Positions 55,973 through 64,000 of a stretch of DNA of 64,000 nt are shown here, piece after piece. How positions within the stretch are numbered: position 1 is the first letter of the stretch; each line of letters opens with the position of its first letter. The translations under genes were made by a program, and so were the position numbers. Source of the DNA: SYLG01 sp965226945 (GTDB lineage: Bacteria > Planctomycetota > Planctomycetia > Gemmatales > Gemmataceae). Below the pieces are notes generated by a model. The model ran no database searches and was not told the origin of the DNA. It saw nothing but the letters and a program-made list of their open reading frames with translations. The stretch spans positions 1,240,001 to 1,304,000 of the forward strand of contig OZ245717.1 of NCBI GenBank assembly GCA_965226945.1. Direction: 5' to 3'.

Positions 55973-58036
55973 ATGCCACGAAAGCTGAAGATCGCGAATG
56001 CACCAGTATCTGTCGTAAAACCGGCCTCTGTCATTGAAGAAAAAAAACCTACCACGCCAGGACCTGAAGCGCCATCAGATAACACAGCAAGCCAGGATAG
56101 CCTGGGAAACTTGCGACCTTTAACCACGGAAACGCGGACTAGCGAATCCACGACTATAAGCGAGAGTAGGGGGCCTGGTGAAAATCACAAGGTCGGGAAG
56201 CCACCTGAAAAGAAAGCCTGCGTAACCAAAAAAAAGAAAGTAAGAACCAAGAACGGGTTTGCATGGATGCTCGCATCCAAACACATCCGCTCCTCTATAT
56301 CTGACCTCATCTCTCTCTTAGTTATCTCGATTACATTTCTTCTTTTTGCAATTGTTACAGCGATCTTCTTGCTCAGGGCTAACCCCCTGCTCGTTGATTT
56401 GCGCTCAATTATGTCGATTATTATCTCTAGCTTTATTGCGCTAATTATTACCATCCTCATTAAACCAAAGGATTCCGATATCCAACGAGTAAAAGATCTC
56501 AATAGGGATTTTGAAAAAAACCGCGTATCAATTCATTTTAATGACGTTTTCAGCATAATCCGTGTTACGGTTTTTGGACGCGTAGCAGTGTTCTTCCTCT
56601 TATTTGTGTCTATCAATATAGCATTCTTCTTTGCAATTTCTCAAATCGACGGAATTTCAGCCAGGCAACATCAAAGGGATGTTACACCAATTCAACGAGA
56701 GGTAGACAAAGTAATCTCCGATTTAGAATCATTTTCGCAACATCGTGATTTTAGGCCTCTATTAAAAGGCTGGCAGCCGAGCGAAAAGGCTCTGCTACAG
56801 GCTCGAGCGGAGGCCGATAAACGGAAATTCGCCAGCATCGTGACCCAAACCAATGCATTGAGACAGCGCGTCGAAAAAATCGATGACGCCCCAATTGCGC
56901 TTGTAGATAAATTATATTATGCGTCTGGTCTTGCTTACTTTCTTTTAAGAGAGTCAAAAGTAGCGGAAGAGCACCTGCGCATGGTAACTCACGCCGACGA
57001 TTCGATTTGGGTCAAGGCCCAAACCATGTTGGCAAGGGAGCAGATGAGCCAGGGCAAAATGGCCGACTGCAAAGTTGCTCTCGATTCCCTCCTAAAAGGT
57101 TATCCCACCAGCTCGAATATCCGCTTTTTACTTGGCCTTTATCATTTTCGGCAAAGGGAGTTCAAGGAAGCAGCTGAGGCGTTCCTATTTTCTAGGGGCT
57201 TGGAAACGACGCACTTTGTTTTCGGAGATCCTAGAATTCAAGAAGACTGCGCTATTGTAAGCGCAGCTTTTTGCTACAAACTTTTAAATGACGATTTTGA
57301 AATTGCTCCTTTATCAAATCTAAAGACCCAAGTTTTATCGGCGATCGAGCGTGGCCGTATACGCAGCGAGACTCTTACAAACTACAGGAACTGTTGGTTT
57401 TTAGTCGATTCCATTTCCACCTTCCAATTTGTATATGATGAATTACCCGACATGAAGGATTATATATTTATTAAGTCTAAATGCACTGAGATCGATGAAC
57501 TTCATGGAAAAGATCGCGTTTTCGTTAGCTTGGATTTTTTGACCTGCATTAAAGAGTCTATGCAGCTTATCAGTCAGAGCCAAAAACTTTACGATAAATA
57601 TGGCTCCCATGAGAGTGAATTAATCTCCATTTTTGAAACTGTCCGCAGCCACACACCCGAATCTATCTATTCACTTGAATGCGAGGTTGATGTGAGAAAC
57701 TCAATGAGTAATATTATTTGCAATAAAATAACATCATCTCCGAAATCTGCATTGGTGGACCTGCTCATGACTCAGTTAGAAAAAGCAGAAGAAAAAAATG
57801 ACGAAGTAGCCAAATTGGTTGATCAAAATGGAGGAAAATATCGAGCCCTTCTGTCGCTCGGATATCGAGGAATACGAAAACGAGCTATTGGCAAAGCCTG
57901 CAATAAGCCCGAGCTGATAGCGGCAGGAAATGAATTGCTTCAAAACGTAGTAGATTCTGACGAGGCCGATCATGTATTCCCAAGTGATTCACCTTATATT
58001 CCGCTATTTAAAAATATTCTTAAGAGATCAAAATAA
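55973..58036 (+). CDS. Large membrane protein with TPR-like domain, unknown function
   Basis: A 687-residue protein. Residues 1-105 are polar and disordered with a Lys run (KKKKVRTKNG). Three membrane helices follow: about 113-134 (LISLLVISITFLLFAIVTAI), 147-164 and 205-226. The rest is helical with TPR-like pairs (about residues 300-400: YYASGLAYFLLRESKVAEEH, NIRFLLGLYHFRQREFKEAA). No enzymatic motif seen. The start at 55973 has GGGAG about 10 bases upstream; the frame from 55928 adds no support. Low GC suggests foreign origin. Confidence 0.65.
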   Translation: MPRKLKIANAPVSVVKPASVIEEKKPTTPGPEAPSDNTASQDSLGNLRPLTTETRTSESTTISESRGPGENHKVGKPPEKKACVTKKKKVRTKNGFAWMLASKHIRSSISDLISLLVISITFLLFAIVTAIFLLRANPLLVDLRSIMSIIISSFIALIITILIKPKDSDIQRVKDLNRDFEKNRVSIHFNDVFSIIRVTVFGRVAVFFLLFVSINIAFFFAISQIDGISARQHQRDVTPIQREVDKVISDLESFSQHRDFRPLLKGWQPSEKALLQARAEADKRKFASIVTQTNALRQRVEKIDDAPIALVDKLYYASGLAYFLLRESKVAEEHLRMVTHADDSIWVKAQTMLAREQMSQGKMADCKVALDSLLKGYPTSSNIRFLLGLYHFRQREFKEAAEAFLFSRGLETTHFVFGDPRIQEDCAIVSAAFCYKLLNDDFEIAPLSNLKTQVLSAIERGRIRSETLTNYRNCWFLVDSISTFQFVYDELPDMKDYIFIKSKCTEIDELHGKDRVFVSLDFLTCIKESMQLISQSQKLYDKYGSHESELISIFETVRSHTPESIYSLECEVDVRNSMSNIICNKITSSPKSALVDLLMTQLEKAEEKNDEVAKLVDQNGGKYRALLSLGYRGIRKRAIGKACNKPELIAAGNELLQNVVDSDEADHVFPSDSPYIPLFKNILKRSK

Positions 58037-58220
58037 AGATATGTAACGCCATTTGCACGAGATACTTTTGCAGGTGATTTCGCATTTTTTAGAAATCTAT
58101 GCCGACTTCGACGTTGGATGGCCGTTAATTGATGGAATCGATCACACCAGATCCGGGCTTAACCGGGCGAGGGCAAAGCGAGCATTAGGGATTGTTTGCC
58201 GATCCGCTTAGTGGATTTAT

Positions 58221-58689
58221 TCACAGACCGCCGCGTTCCGACGAAGTGGCTTTGTCTGCTGCGTCATTAACCGCGTGGGATTCGTCACCGGGTTTTCCGA
58301 GCCGTTCCCAGTTTGGCACATGGTGAAGCGCGCGCAACGCAAAGACGCTGGCCGAGACAAGGATAGCGAGGGTGTACATCCGGTAACCCGTAGCAAGGCC
58401 GATGGCAGCAGTCGCCCAGAGGGTCGCAGCCGTGGTTAGCCCGGAGACGCTGTGCCCATCCTTGACAATGATGCCGGTGACGACGCCCGTTGCGATCACG
58501 TGTGGATTATTACCGGTTGCAATATGGGTCGAAAGCAGGGCTAAGACGCACGCCCCAAGTGAGACTGCGCCAAATGTGCGTATGCCCGCTTCGCGGCGAT
58601 GTCATTCACGCTCCAATCCTACGAATCCGCCGGAACACAACGGCTAGAACCGCTTGCATCGCCATCCGGGCTTCTTGGCTCCAATCCAT
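58221..58689 (-). pseudogene. mgtC: MgtC/SapB-family membrane protein, frameshifted
   Basis: ATG 58689, with GGGGAGGA just upstream, reads MDWSQEARMAMQAVLAVV, the MgtC N-terminus. Then the frame is lost: GGFVGLERE, NDIAAK, and AGIRTFGAVSLGACVLALLS are each in different frames. The last part (VSGLTTAATLWATAAIGLAT) is intact from 58499 on. At least two indels break the gene. MgtC proteins aid survival at low Mg; here it is probably dead unless the shifts are base errors. Confidence 0.75.
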
Positions 58690-58740
58690 GTGTCCTCCCC
58701 AAAAAAAATGCAGTGCGGTCCGGTGCGCCCTGGGGATCCT

Positions 58741-61008
58741 CTAATGCACCGATGCGCGGGGAGTGTCCTGCACGCAACTATCTGAATGAGGAAGGAACTC
58801 AATTTCGGCTGTGGCCACGTCGTAGACGGCCCCGATGATGGCAACGCGTCCTTCCTCATGAAGTGATCGAATGGTCTGGCTTTGGTGGAAGATTTTATCC
58901 GTGACGCGGCTGACATTGCTTCGCACCGCCGCATTGACGACGACTTCCTCCCACCCCGGCGGCTGAACCCCTGAATCTCCGTGGATCAAAGGATTAACAG
59001 ATTGCTGAAGATCGCGAATAATCGGTTCCAGATGCTGGCAGCCCGTTGCCTGCTCAACGCTCTCTGCCGAACGGGCCAGCGCAACGGCCGCTCCCACTGC
59101 TCCGCACCTCGTATGCCCCATGACCACGATTAGTTTTGCTCCAGCGACCGTACAGGCATACTCCATACTGCCGAGGATGTCCGGATTGATGATGTTCCCG
59201 GCGATTCGAATGCTGAAACTGTCGCCCACCCCCAGATCAAAAACGAGTTCCGTCGAGGTACGGGAATCAATGCAGCTTAGAATCACCGCCAAAGGATGCT
59301 GCCCCGAAGAGGTGGCGCGGACCTGCCGGCCAAGATCGCGCGTCAGACGCTGGCCTGTCCGGAATCTCTCATGGCCGTCTTTCAGGATTTGCAACACCTG
59401 TTGGGGGGTAAGCTGGCTCTGCAGATCCCGCGTGGAATAGTCGACATATTGCACGCGGTCCCGCAGGTCATATTTGCGCCTGAAACCAATCAGGCTCACC
59501 TTCACACCGCGGGAAGGCGCTGTTTTTTCGTCGAAATCATGCAGCAGATCCAGCACGTCCGGATCGATATAGTTGGTGTTCTGAGCGTTGAGGAGCACCT
59601 GACCGCCTGAGGGCACCGCGTCCAGGACCTTCCGCAGGGCGGCGCGATTGAGAAAGCTCACCTGGTTGGCCAGCTCAATGTGCAATACTTCACCGCCAAG
59701 ATGTTTTTCAATGAAACGTCGAATCGGGCGGCGGAAATTGCTATGGAGGATGAAACCCATGCTAACTGCGAGCCCGATTACGACGCCCACAAGCAAATCG
59801 GTGAGAATAATCGCGACGACAGTGACCGCAAACGGCGCGAATTGCGAGCGTCCCCCGTTCCACATCTGGCGAACGAGGTTTGGGCTGGCGAGCTTACCAC
59901 CGGTCACCAGAAGAATGGCCGCCAGGCAGGACAGAGGTATCAGATTCAGCCATCCGGGAATAAAGACAACGCTGGCCAGCAGCAGAACGCCATGCGTGAT
60001 GGTCGCCCTTTTGGATCTGCCGCCGGCATTCACATTGACGGAGCTTCTGACGATCGCGGCCGTGATCGGGATGCCGCCCACCATTCCGGCCGCGATATTT
60101 CCGATGCCCTGCGCCAGGAGTTCCCGGTTCGCAGGAGAGGCATGTTGCTGCGGGTCGAGCTTGTCGATGGCCTCCAGGTTCAGCAGTGTCTCAAGGGATG
60201 CCACGGCCGCTATGATCAGGGCTGCCGTATACACTGCCGGATTGCGCCATTGTGAAAAATCCGGTGTCTGAAGGAAGGTGAACAGGCCAGAGAGGCTATC
60301 GGTCTTTGGTACCTGGACAAAATTCCCAGGCTCCAGTGACCAGATCCTTTCCGGTTGACTAAACAGGAAGCCTAGAGTTATGCCAAAAAGCACCACCACC
60401 AGCGGTGCCGGTATCGCAAGCTGTTTTGCCAGCCGCAGGCGAGACCAGCCGAGTAGCAGGGCGAGCGATCCTAGCCCGATCACGACCGCACCGACGTGAA
60501 TGTGGTCAACCATGTGAATGAGTTCGCTGAAGGTATTGGCGTGATCATGCTGCTGGAAGGACATATCGCCTTCGGGGTCGGCGCTGTGCCCCAGCAAATG
60601 CGGGATCTGCTTTAACACCAGGATTGTGCCGATGGCAGCGAGCAGTCCTTTGATTACGCTTGATGGAAAATACGCCGCCAAAAAGCCCAGTCGCGCCGCT
60701 GCGAACGCGATTTGTATGACGCCGGCAAATACCAGTGCCAGCAAGAAAGCTTGGAAGGATCCCAGGGCACCAATCTGCGTTGCGACAATCACCATGAGCG
60801 TGTTGCCGGGACCGCTAACACTGACCTGCGAGCCGCTAATCGCGCCAACGAGAATGCCGCCAATAATCCCAGCGATCAGGCCGGAGAATAGAGGTGCCCC
60901 GGACGCAAGCGCGATTCCAAGACATAAAGGTAGTGCAACCAGAAACACTACCAGGCCGGCCGTCAGGTCACGCAGTGGTAAGGCCGAAGATTCGGGGGCG
61001 GTTGCCAT
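58741..61008 (-). CDS. SulP-type anion transporter fused to beta-carbonic anhydrase
   Basis: A 755-residue fusion. The N-terminal part is SulP (SLC26): LPLCLGIALASGAPLFSGLI, GPGNTLMVIVATQIG, then a STAS-like region (QVLLNAQNTNYIDPDVLDLL). From about residue 530 a beta-carbonic anhydrase follows with zinc ligands in ILSCIDSRTSTELVFDLGVG (Cys, Asp, Arg) and VVMGHTRCGAVGAA (His, Cys). Such fusions are thought to couple bicarbonate uptake with CO2 exchange. The start at 61008 (MATAPESSALPLRDLTAG) suits the family; the extra residues to 61056 are unlikely. Confidence 0.9.
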   Translation of the reverse strand: MATAPESSALPLRDLTAGLVVFLVALPLCLGIALASGAPLFSGLIAGIIGGILVGAISGSQVSVSGPGNTLMVIVATQIGALGSFQAFLLALVFAGVIQIAFAAARLGFLAAYFPSSVIKGLLAAIGTILVLKQIPHLLGHSADPEGDMSFQQHDHANTFSELIHMVDHIHVGAVVIGLGSLALLLGWSRLRLAKQLAIPAPLVVVLFGITLGFLFSQPERIWSLEPGNFVQVPKTDSLSGLFTFLQTPDFSQWRNPAVYTAALIIAAVASLETLLNLEAIDKLDPQQHASPANRELLAQGIGNIAAGMVGGIPITAAIVRSSVNVNAGGRSKRATITHGVLLLASVVFIPGWLNLIPLSCLAAILLVTGGKLASPNLVRQMWNGGRSQFAPFAVTVVAIILTDLLVGVVIGLAVSMGFILHSNFRRPIRRFIEKHLGGEVLHIELANQVSFLNRAALRKVLDAVPSGGQVLLNAQNTNYIDPDVLDLLHDFDEKTAPSRGVKVSLIGFRRKYDLRDRVQYVDYSTRDLQSQLTPQQVLQILKDGHERFRTGQRLTRDLGRQVRATSSGQHPLAVILSCIDSRTSTELVFDLGVGDSFSIRIAGNIINPDILGSMEYACTVAGAKLIVVMGHTRCGAVGAAVALARSAESVEQATGCQHLEPIIRDLQQSVNPLIHGDSGVQPPGWEEVVVNAAVRSNVSRVTDKIFHQSQTIRSLHEEGRVAIIGAVYDVATAEIEFLPHSDSCVQDTPRASVH

Positions 61009-61115
61009 GGATGTCAATCTCCCAGGGCGCCTTCTTGTTGCCAGCCGACCCGGCACCGCACCGGTCGAATGCTCTTTAAGGCAACGTCAATCCATCCAGA
61101 TTCATCGCCGCCGAA

Positions 61116-63176
61116 TCAGGCGTCGCGATAATTGAGAAGCCTCAGGGCGTTGCAGACCACCAGAAGGGTCGACCCCTCGTGGAATAGCACTGCGGCTCCC
61201 ATTTGCAGCCCGAACACGGTTGCCGGGATCAGGAAGGCAACTACGCCCAGGCTGAACCAGAGATTTTGGCGGATGATGCGGCTGGTTTTGCGGCTGAGCC
61301 CGACGGCGAAAGGGAGATGGTTCAGATCGTCGGCCATCAGCGCAACGTCGGCGGTCTCAAGCGCCACGTCGGATCCGGCCGCGCCCATCGCGATGCCGAC
61401 AGTGGCGCCGGCCATCGCGGGAGCGTCGTTGACGCCGTCGCCGACCATCGCCACACCTTCCGTTTGGCTGAGCTTTTTGATGGCCGCGACCTTGTCGTCG
61501 GGCATCAGATCACCCATCGCTTCGTCGATGCCGACTTGCTTCGCGACCGCACTGGCGACCTGCTGATTGTCGCCGGAGAGCATGACCAGTCGTTTAATGC
61601 CGAGCGCCTTCAAGCGCGCGACAACATCCTTTGCAGCGGCGCGAGGCGTATCCATCAGCCCCAATACGCCGAGATAGACGTCGCCCTGCCGCACGATCAT
61701 CGTCGTGCGGCCGCCGGCCTTAAGACTCTCGATGGATTTGCGAAGGTCATCGGGAATCCGAGGCCCATCTACTTCGTCGAAAAGACGGTCTTTGCCGATA
61801 TATACCGTAGTCTTGTCAACCATCGCTTTGACGCCGCGCCCGGTAATGCTCTGCACATCATGTGCCTGCAGATTGGTGTCGCCCTTCAGTCGCTCCTGTC
61901 CGCCCTGCACCACTGCCGCCGCCAGCGGATGGTCGCTGAGCTTTTCAACCGCCAGCGCTGTCCGCAACAATTCCTCTTCCGTGCTGCCATTTGCTGCCAC
62001 GACATCGGTGAGCCGGGGCTTACCTTCGGTTAATGTGCCGGTTTTATCGAAGGCGATGGCCGCCAGCCGCCCGAGATTCTCCAGCGGCCCGCCACCTTTG
62101 ACGAGCACGCCCCCGCGCGCGGCACGGGCGACGCCGCTGAGCACTGCGCTCGGCGTGGAGATAGCAAGCGCACAAGGGCTCGCGGCCACCAATACCGCCA
62201 TCGCACGATAAAAGGATGCTCGGAACGGTTCGTCCACTACCACCCAGGCAAACAGCAGCAGGACAACGAAAGCAAGTACGGCAGGAACAAAGATCCGCTC
62301 GAACCGGTCGGTGAATAATTGCGTCGGCGATTTTTGTGCCTCGGCCTCGCTGACCAGTTGTACGACTCGCGCCAGGATGGATTCGGATGAGAGCTTGGTG
62401 ACCTGAATCTCAAGGGCGCCGCCGCCATTGATCGTGCCGGCATAGGCCCTGTATTCCGCACTGAGATTATCGGGATTGGCGGCTGCCTGTTGTGGGTTTT
62501 CAACCGGCTGCTTATCGACGGGAACGCTTTCGCCGGTGACCGGCGCCTGATTGACGCTGCTTTGGCCTTTAATGACGAAGCCGTCGGCTGGAATCCGTTC
62601 ATTGGGCTTTACGATCACCACATCCCCGGGACGCAGCTCCTCCACCTTCACCTCGACGGCTTGGCCGTCCCGGCGAACGAGAGCGGTCGGCGGTGAGATT
62701 GAACCGAGGGCTTCGATCGCGTTCCTGGCACGGCCCATCGCATAATGCTCGAGGCCGTGACCCAGACTGAAGAGAAACAACAGCAGCGCGCCTTCGGCCC
62801 ATTCTCCGAGCGCCGCGGCGCCGACCGCGGCGACCAGCATCAGGAGATCGATTTCAAAACGGGATGCGCGGATCTTTTCCACGGCCTCCAGGAACGTGAA
62901 GTAGCCGCCAAAGAAAAAAGCGCCGAGATAGAGCGCCCAGGGAACCCAGCTCGCGACAGTCGCATAGTTCTCCAGAATCCAGCCGCCGAGCAACAATGCG
63001 CCACACATCCCTGTAAATATCAGTTCGGTCTTTTCCCCGAACAGGCCGCCATGGCCATGGTCGTGCCCGTCCTCTGCCGTGTGGGCAGGCTCTTTGAAAT
63101 GCGAGGTTTGCCCTTCTCGTTTCACGGTTGGCGAGGCGCTTTTTGCGTGTTCCCGGCTCATCTCTTCATTGACCAT
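61116..63176 (-). CDS. P1B-4-type metal ATPase (SPC motif; Co/Ni/Fe class)
   Basis: A 686-residue P-type ATPase. The N-terminus lacks an HMA domain and instead has a His-rich stretch (AEDGHDHGHGG). The ion motif in helix 6 is AASPCALAIS, SPC instead of CPC, and the last helix has HEGSTLLVVCNALRLLN; both are typical of class P1B-4 (CoaT, CtpD, CzcP). DKTGTLTEGKP and MVGDGVNDAPAMAG are present. The start at 63176 has AGGAGA 8 bases upstream. It complements the CPC-type ATPase at 16126, with a different metal range. Confidence 0.92.
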   Translation of the reverse strand: MVNEEMSREHAKSASPTVKREGQTSHFKEPAHTAEDGHDHGHGGLFGEKTELIFTGMCGALLLGGWILENYATVASWVPWALYLGAFFFGGYFTFLEAVEKIRASRFEIDLLMLVAAVGAAALGEWAEGALLLFLFSLGHGLEHYAMGRARNAIEALGSISPPTALVRRDGQAVEVKVEELRPGDVVIVKPNERIPADGFVIKGQSSVNQAPVTGESVPVDKQPVENPQQAAANPDNLSAEYRAYAGTINGGGALEIQVTKLSSESILARVVQLVSEAEAQKSPTQLFTDRFERIFVPAVLAFVVLLLFAWVVVDEPFRASFYRAMAVLVAASPCALAISTPSAVLSGVARAARGGVLVKGGGPLENLGRLAAIAFDKTGTLTEGKPRLTDVVAANGSTEEELLRTALAVEKLSDHPLAAAVVQGGQERLKGDTNLQAHDVQSITGRGVKAMVDKTTVYIGKDRLFDEVDGPRIPDDLRKSIESLKAGGRTTMIVRQGDVYLGVLGLMDTPRAAAKDVVARLKALGIKRLVMLSGDNQQVASAVAKQVGIDEAMGDLMPDDKVAAIKKLSQTEGVAMVGDGVNDAPAMAGATVGIAMGAAGSDVALETADVALMADDLNHLPFAVGLSRKTSRIIRQNLWFSLGVVAFLIPATVFGLQMGAAVLFHEGSTLLVVCNALRLLNYRDA

Positions 63177-63487
63177 GAGGCATTCTCCTGTCCCGACTGT
63201 TTCCGTCCGTATGGTGTTGCTTGCGGCGGCTGGCCCGTACGCGGACGACGCCTGCCTTGTTGAAATCACGTGAGGGCTTCTGACAATGCATCAAGCCATC
63301 GTTTTGCTTTTCATGCAAGCATATCACCATAAGTAATTAACCAGTAACAAATTGACGCCATATGAATGCAATATTATTAGACGTGCTATTTTTATCCGCC
63401 CCTGACAATTAAGACGATGAAATTGCCAGGGGCTCACGCCTTCAACGCAAACAATCGATACGGCGAACTCTATGTTCGTCCAAAAAC
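63177..63487. other. Intergenic region with a CTTTTCATGCAAGCAT copy
   Basis: No gene. CTTTTCATGCAAGCAT near 63307 resembles CTTTCATGCAAGCATT at 33153, upstream of parA. Confidence 0.45.
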
Positions 63488-63901
63488 CTATTTAAAATCA
63501 CCGCTATATTGCTTGGCTCCAACCTTTCCGCTGAGCGTACCTTCCAACTTGCCTGTTTTTTTCAGGATCTCGCTTGTCGCAATAAATTTGGACGAGGCTC
63601 CCTTAGGATCGCCTTTCTCCGGTGTGGCGGTGAGCGTCAATGGCGAGGAATCCTTCAACTGCAGGGTTATGCTCTTCGCCTCAATGGCCTTTCGTTTCTT
63701 CTTGTGCAGGTCCGAGTGGTCGCCATACACAAATACCATCACTTTTCCCCCAATATGGTCGACGACAATCTCCGGATGAAGCTCTTCCTCCCCCCATTCC
63801 ACGACGATGCCGCCATGGGGGCCTTTATGGTCGGCATAAGCCGTTTGCGGGAGTAAGCCAACCAGGAGACTGAGGCCGAAACCGAACATCGCACGCAGCA
63901 T
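63488..63901 (-). CDS. Small secreted protein with HGG motif
   Basis: A 137-residue exported protein. MLRAMFGFGLSLLVGLLPQT and AYA form the signal peptide. The mature start DHKGPHGGIVVEWGEEELHP has His and Glu residues suited to metal binding, followed by VMVFVYGDHSDLHKKK. Proteins with the HGG...H pattern occur next to Czc-type genes in planctomycetes. AAGGAG lies 6 bases before ATG 63901; the longer start at 63919 lacks this. It may bind Co or Ni near the P1B-4 ATPase. Confidence 0.72.
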   Translation of the reverse strand: MLRAMFGFGLSLLVGLLPQTAYADHKGPHGGIVVEWGEEELHPEIVVDHIGGKVMVFVYGDHSDLHKKKRKAIEAKSITLQLKDSSPLTLTATPEKGDPKGASSKFIATSEILKKTGKLEGTLSGKVGAKQYSGDFK

Positions 63902-64000
63902 AACAAACTCCTTTTGCAATACCGTTCTTTAAACATCACGTGCCCGACTGGGCCGTGTTCCATCGCCGTCTATCGGGCAGCATGCCCGATAATCCGTGTT

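Overview
The window looks like a planctomycete replicon (Gemmata-type). Markers are a 23S rRNA gene with its own leader and no 16S upstream, a DUF1559 pseudopilin-like protein followed by a small lipoprotein, and efflux genes carrying extra Cys/His metal-binding modules. Part of it (about 46-55 kb) reads more like alphaproteobacterial DNA, and an AT-rich patch (about 55.0-58.1 kb) looks foreign to both. No transposase or intact integrase was recognised. I had no database access, so family names rest on motifs and gene order.

Layout. 0-5.3 kb: 5' part of 23S rRNA (minus strand), a CAP-domain protein, a 3' fragment of tRNA-Ala, then decayed genes (imuA, SRAP peptidase, ynfA remnants) and the DUF1559/lipoprotein pair. 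5.9-18.3 kb: a first metal-efflux block with a Cys-rich small protein, two RND adaptors, a CzcA-type pump, a metal-binding lipoprotein, a TolC-type channel and a CPC-type Zn/Cd P-type ATPase. 18.9-28.1 kb: a Cu/Ag (Cus-like) block with an outer-membrane channel facing a 1438-residue pump, a metal-binding lipoprotein, an adaptor with two extra metal domains, and a second Cys-rich small protein. 28.3-36.8 kb: plasmid backbone with nine iterons, repA, a small partition gene, parA, a repeat-rich centromere-like region, and a run of short overlapping genes around a DNA-methyltransferase-like gene. 38-46 kb: a lipoprotein, a VapBC-type toxin-antitoxin pair, and a giant methylase-helicase with its small upstream partner. 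46.1-54.8 kb: a CnrYXH-type sigma/anti-sigma/sensor unit, a porin, a secreted small protein and a CnrCBA-type efflux operon, with three matching ECF promoters. 55-58 kb: two AT-rich genes of unknown function. 58.2-63.9 kb: an mgtC pseudogene, a SulP transporter fused to carbonic anhydrase, an SPC-type (P1B-4) ATPase and a small His-containing secreted protein.

Together this is a multi-metal resistance region (Cu/Ag, Zn/Cd, Co/Ni) beside a complete-looking plasmid replication and partition module. The rRNA and the decayed SOS genes at one end suggest either a large replicon that also carries rRNA, or a plasmid integrated in a chromosome. The most interesting points are the self-consistent ECF regulon, the centromere-like CTTTCATG repeats with echoes at 45.7 and 63.3 kb, the overlapping gene run with a methyltransferase, the enlarged CusA-like pump, and the recurring metal-binding modules shared among adaptors and lipoproteins.
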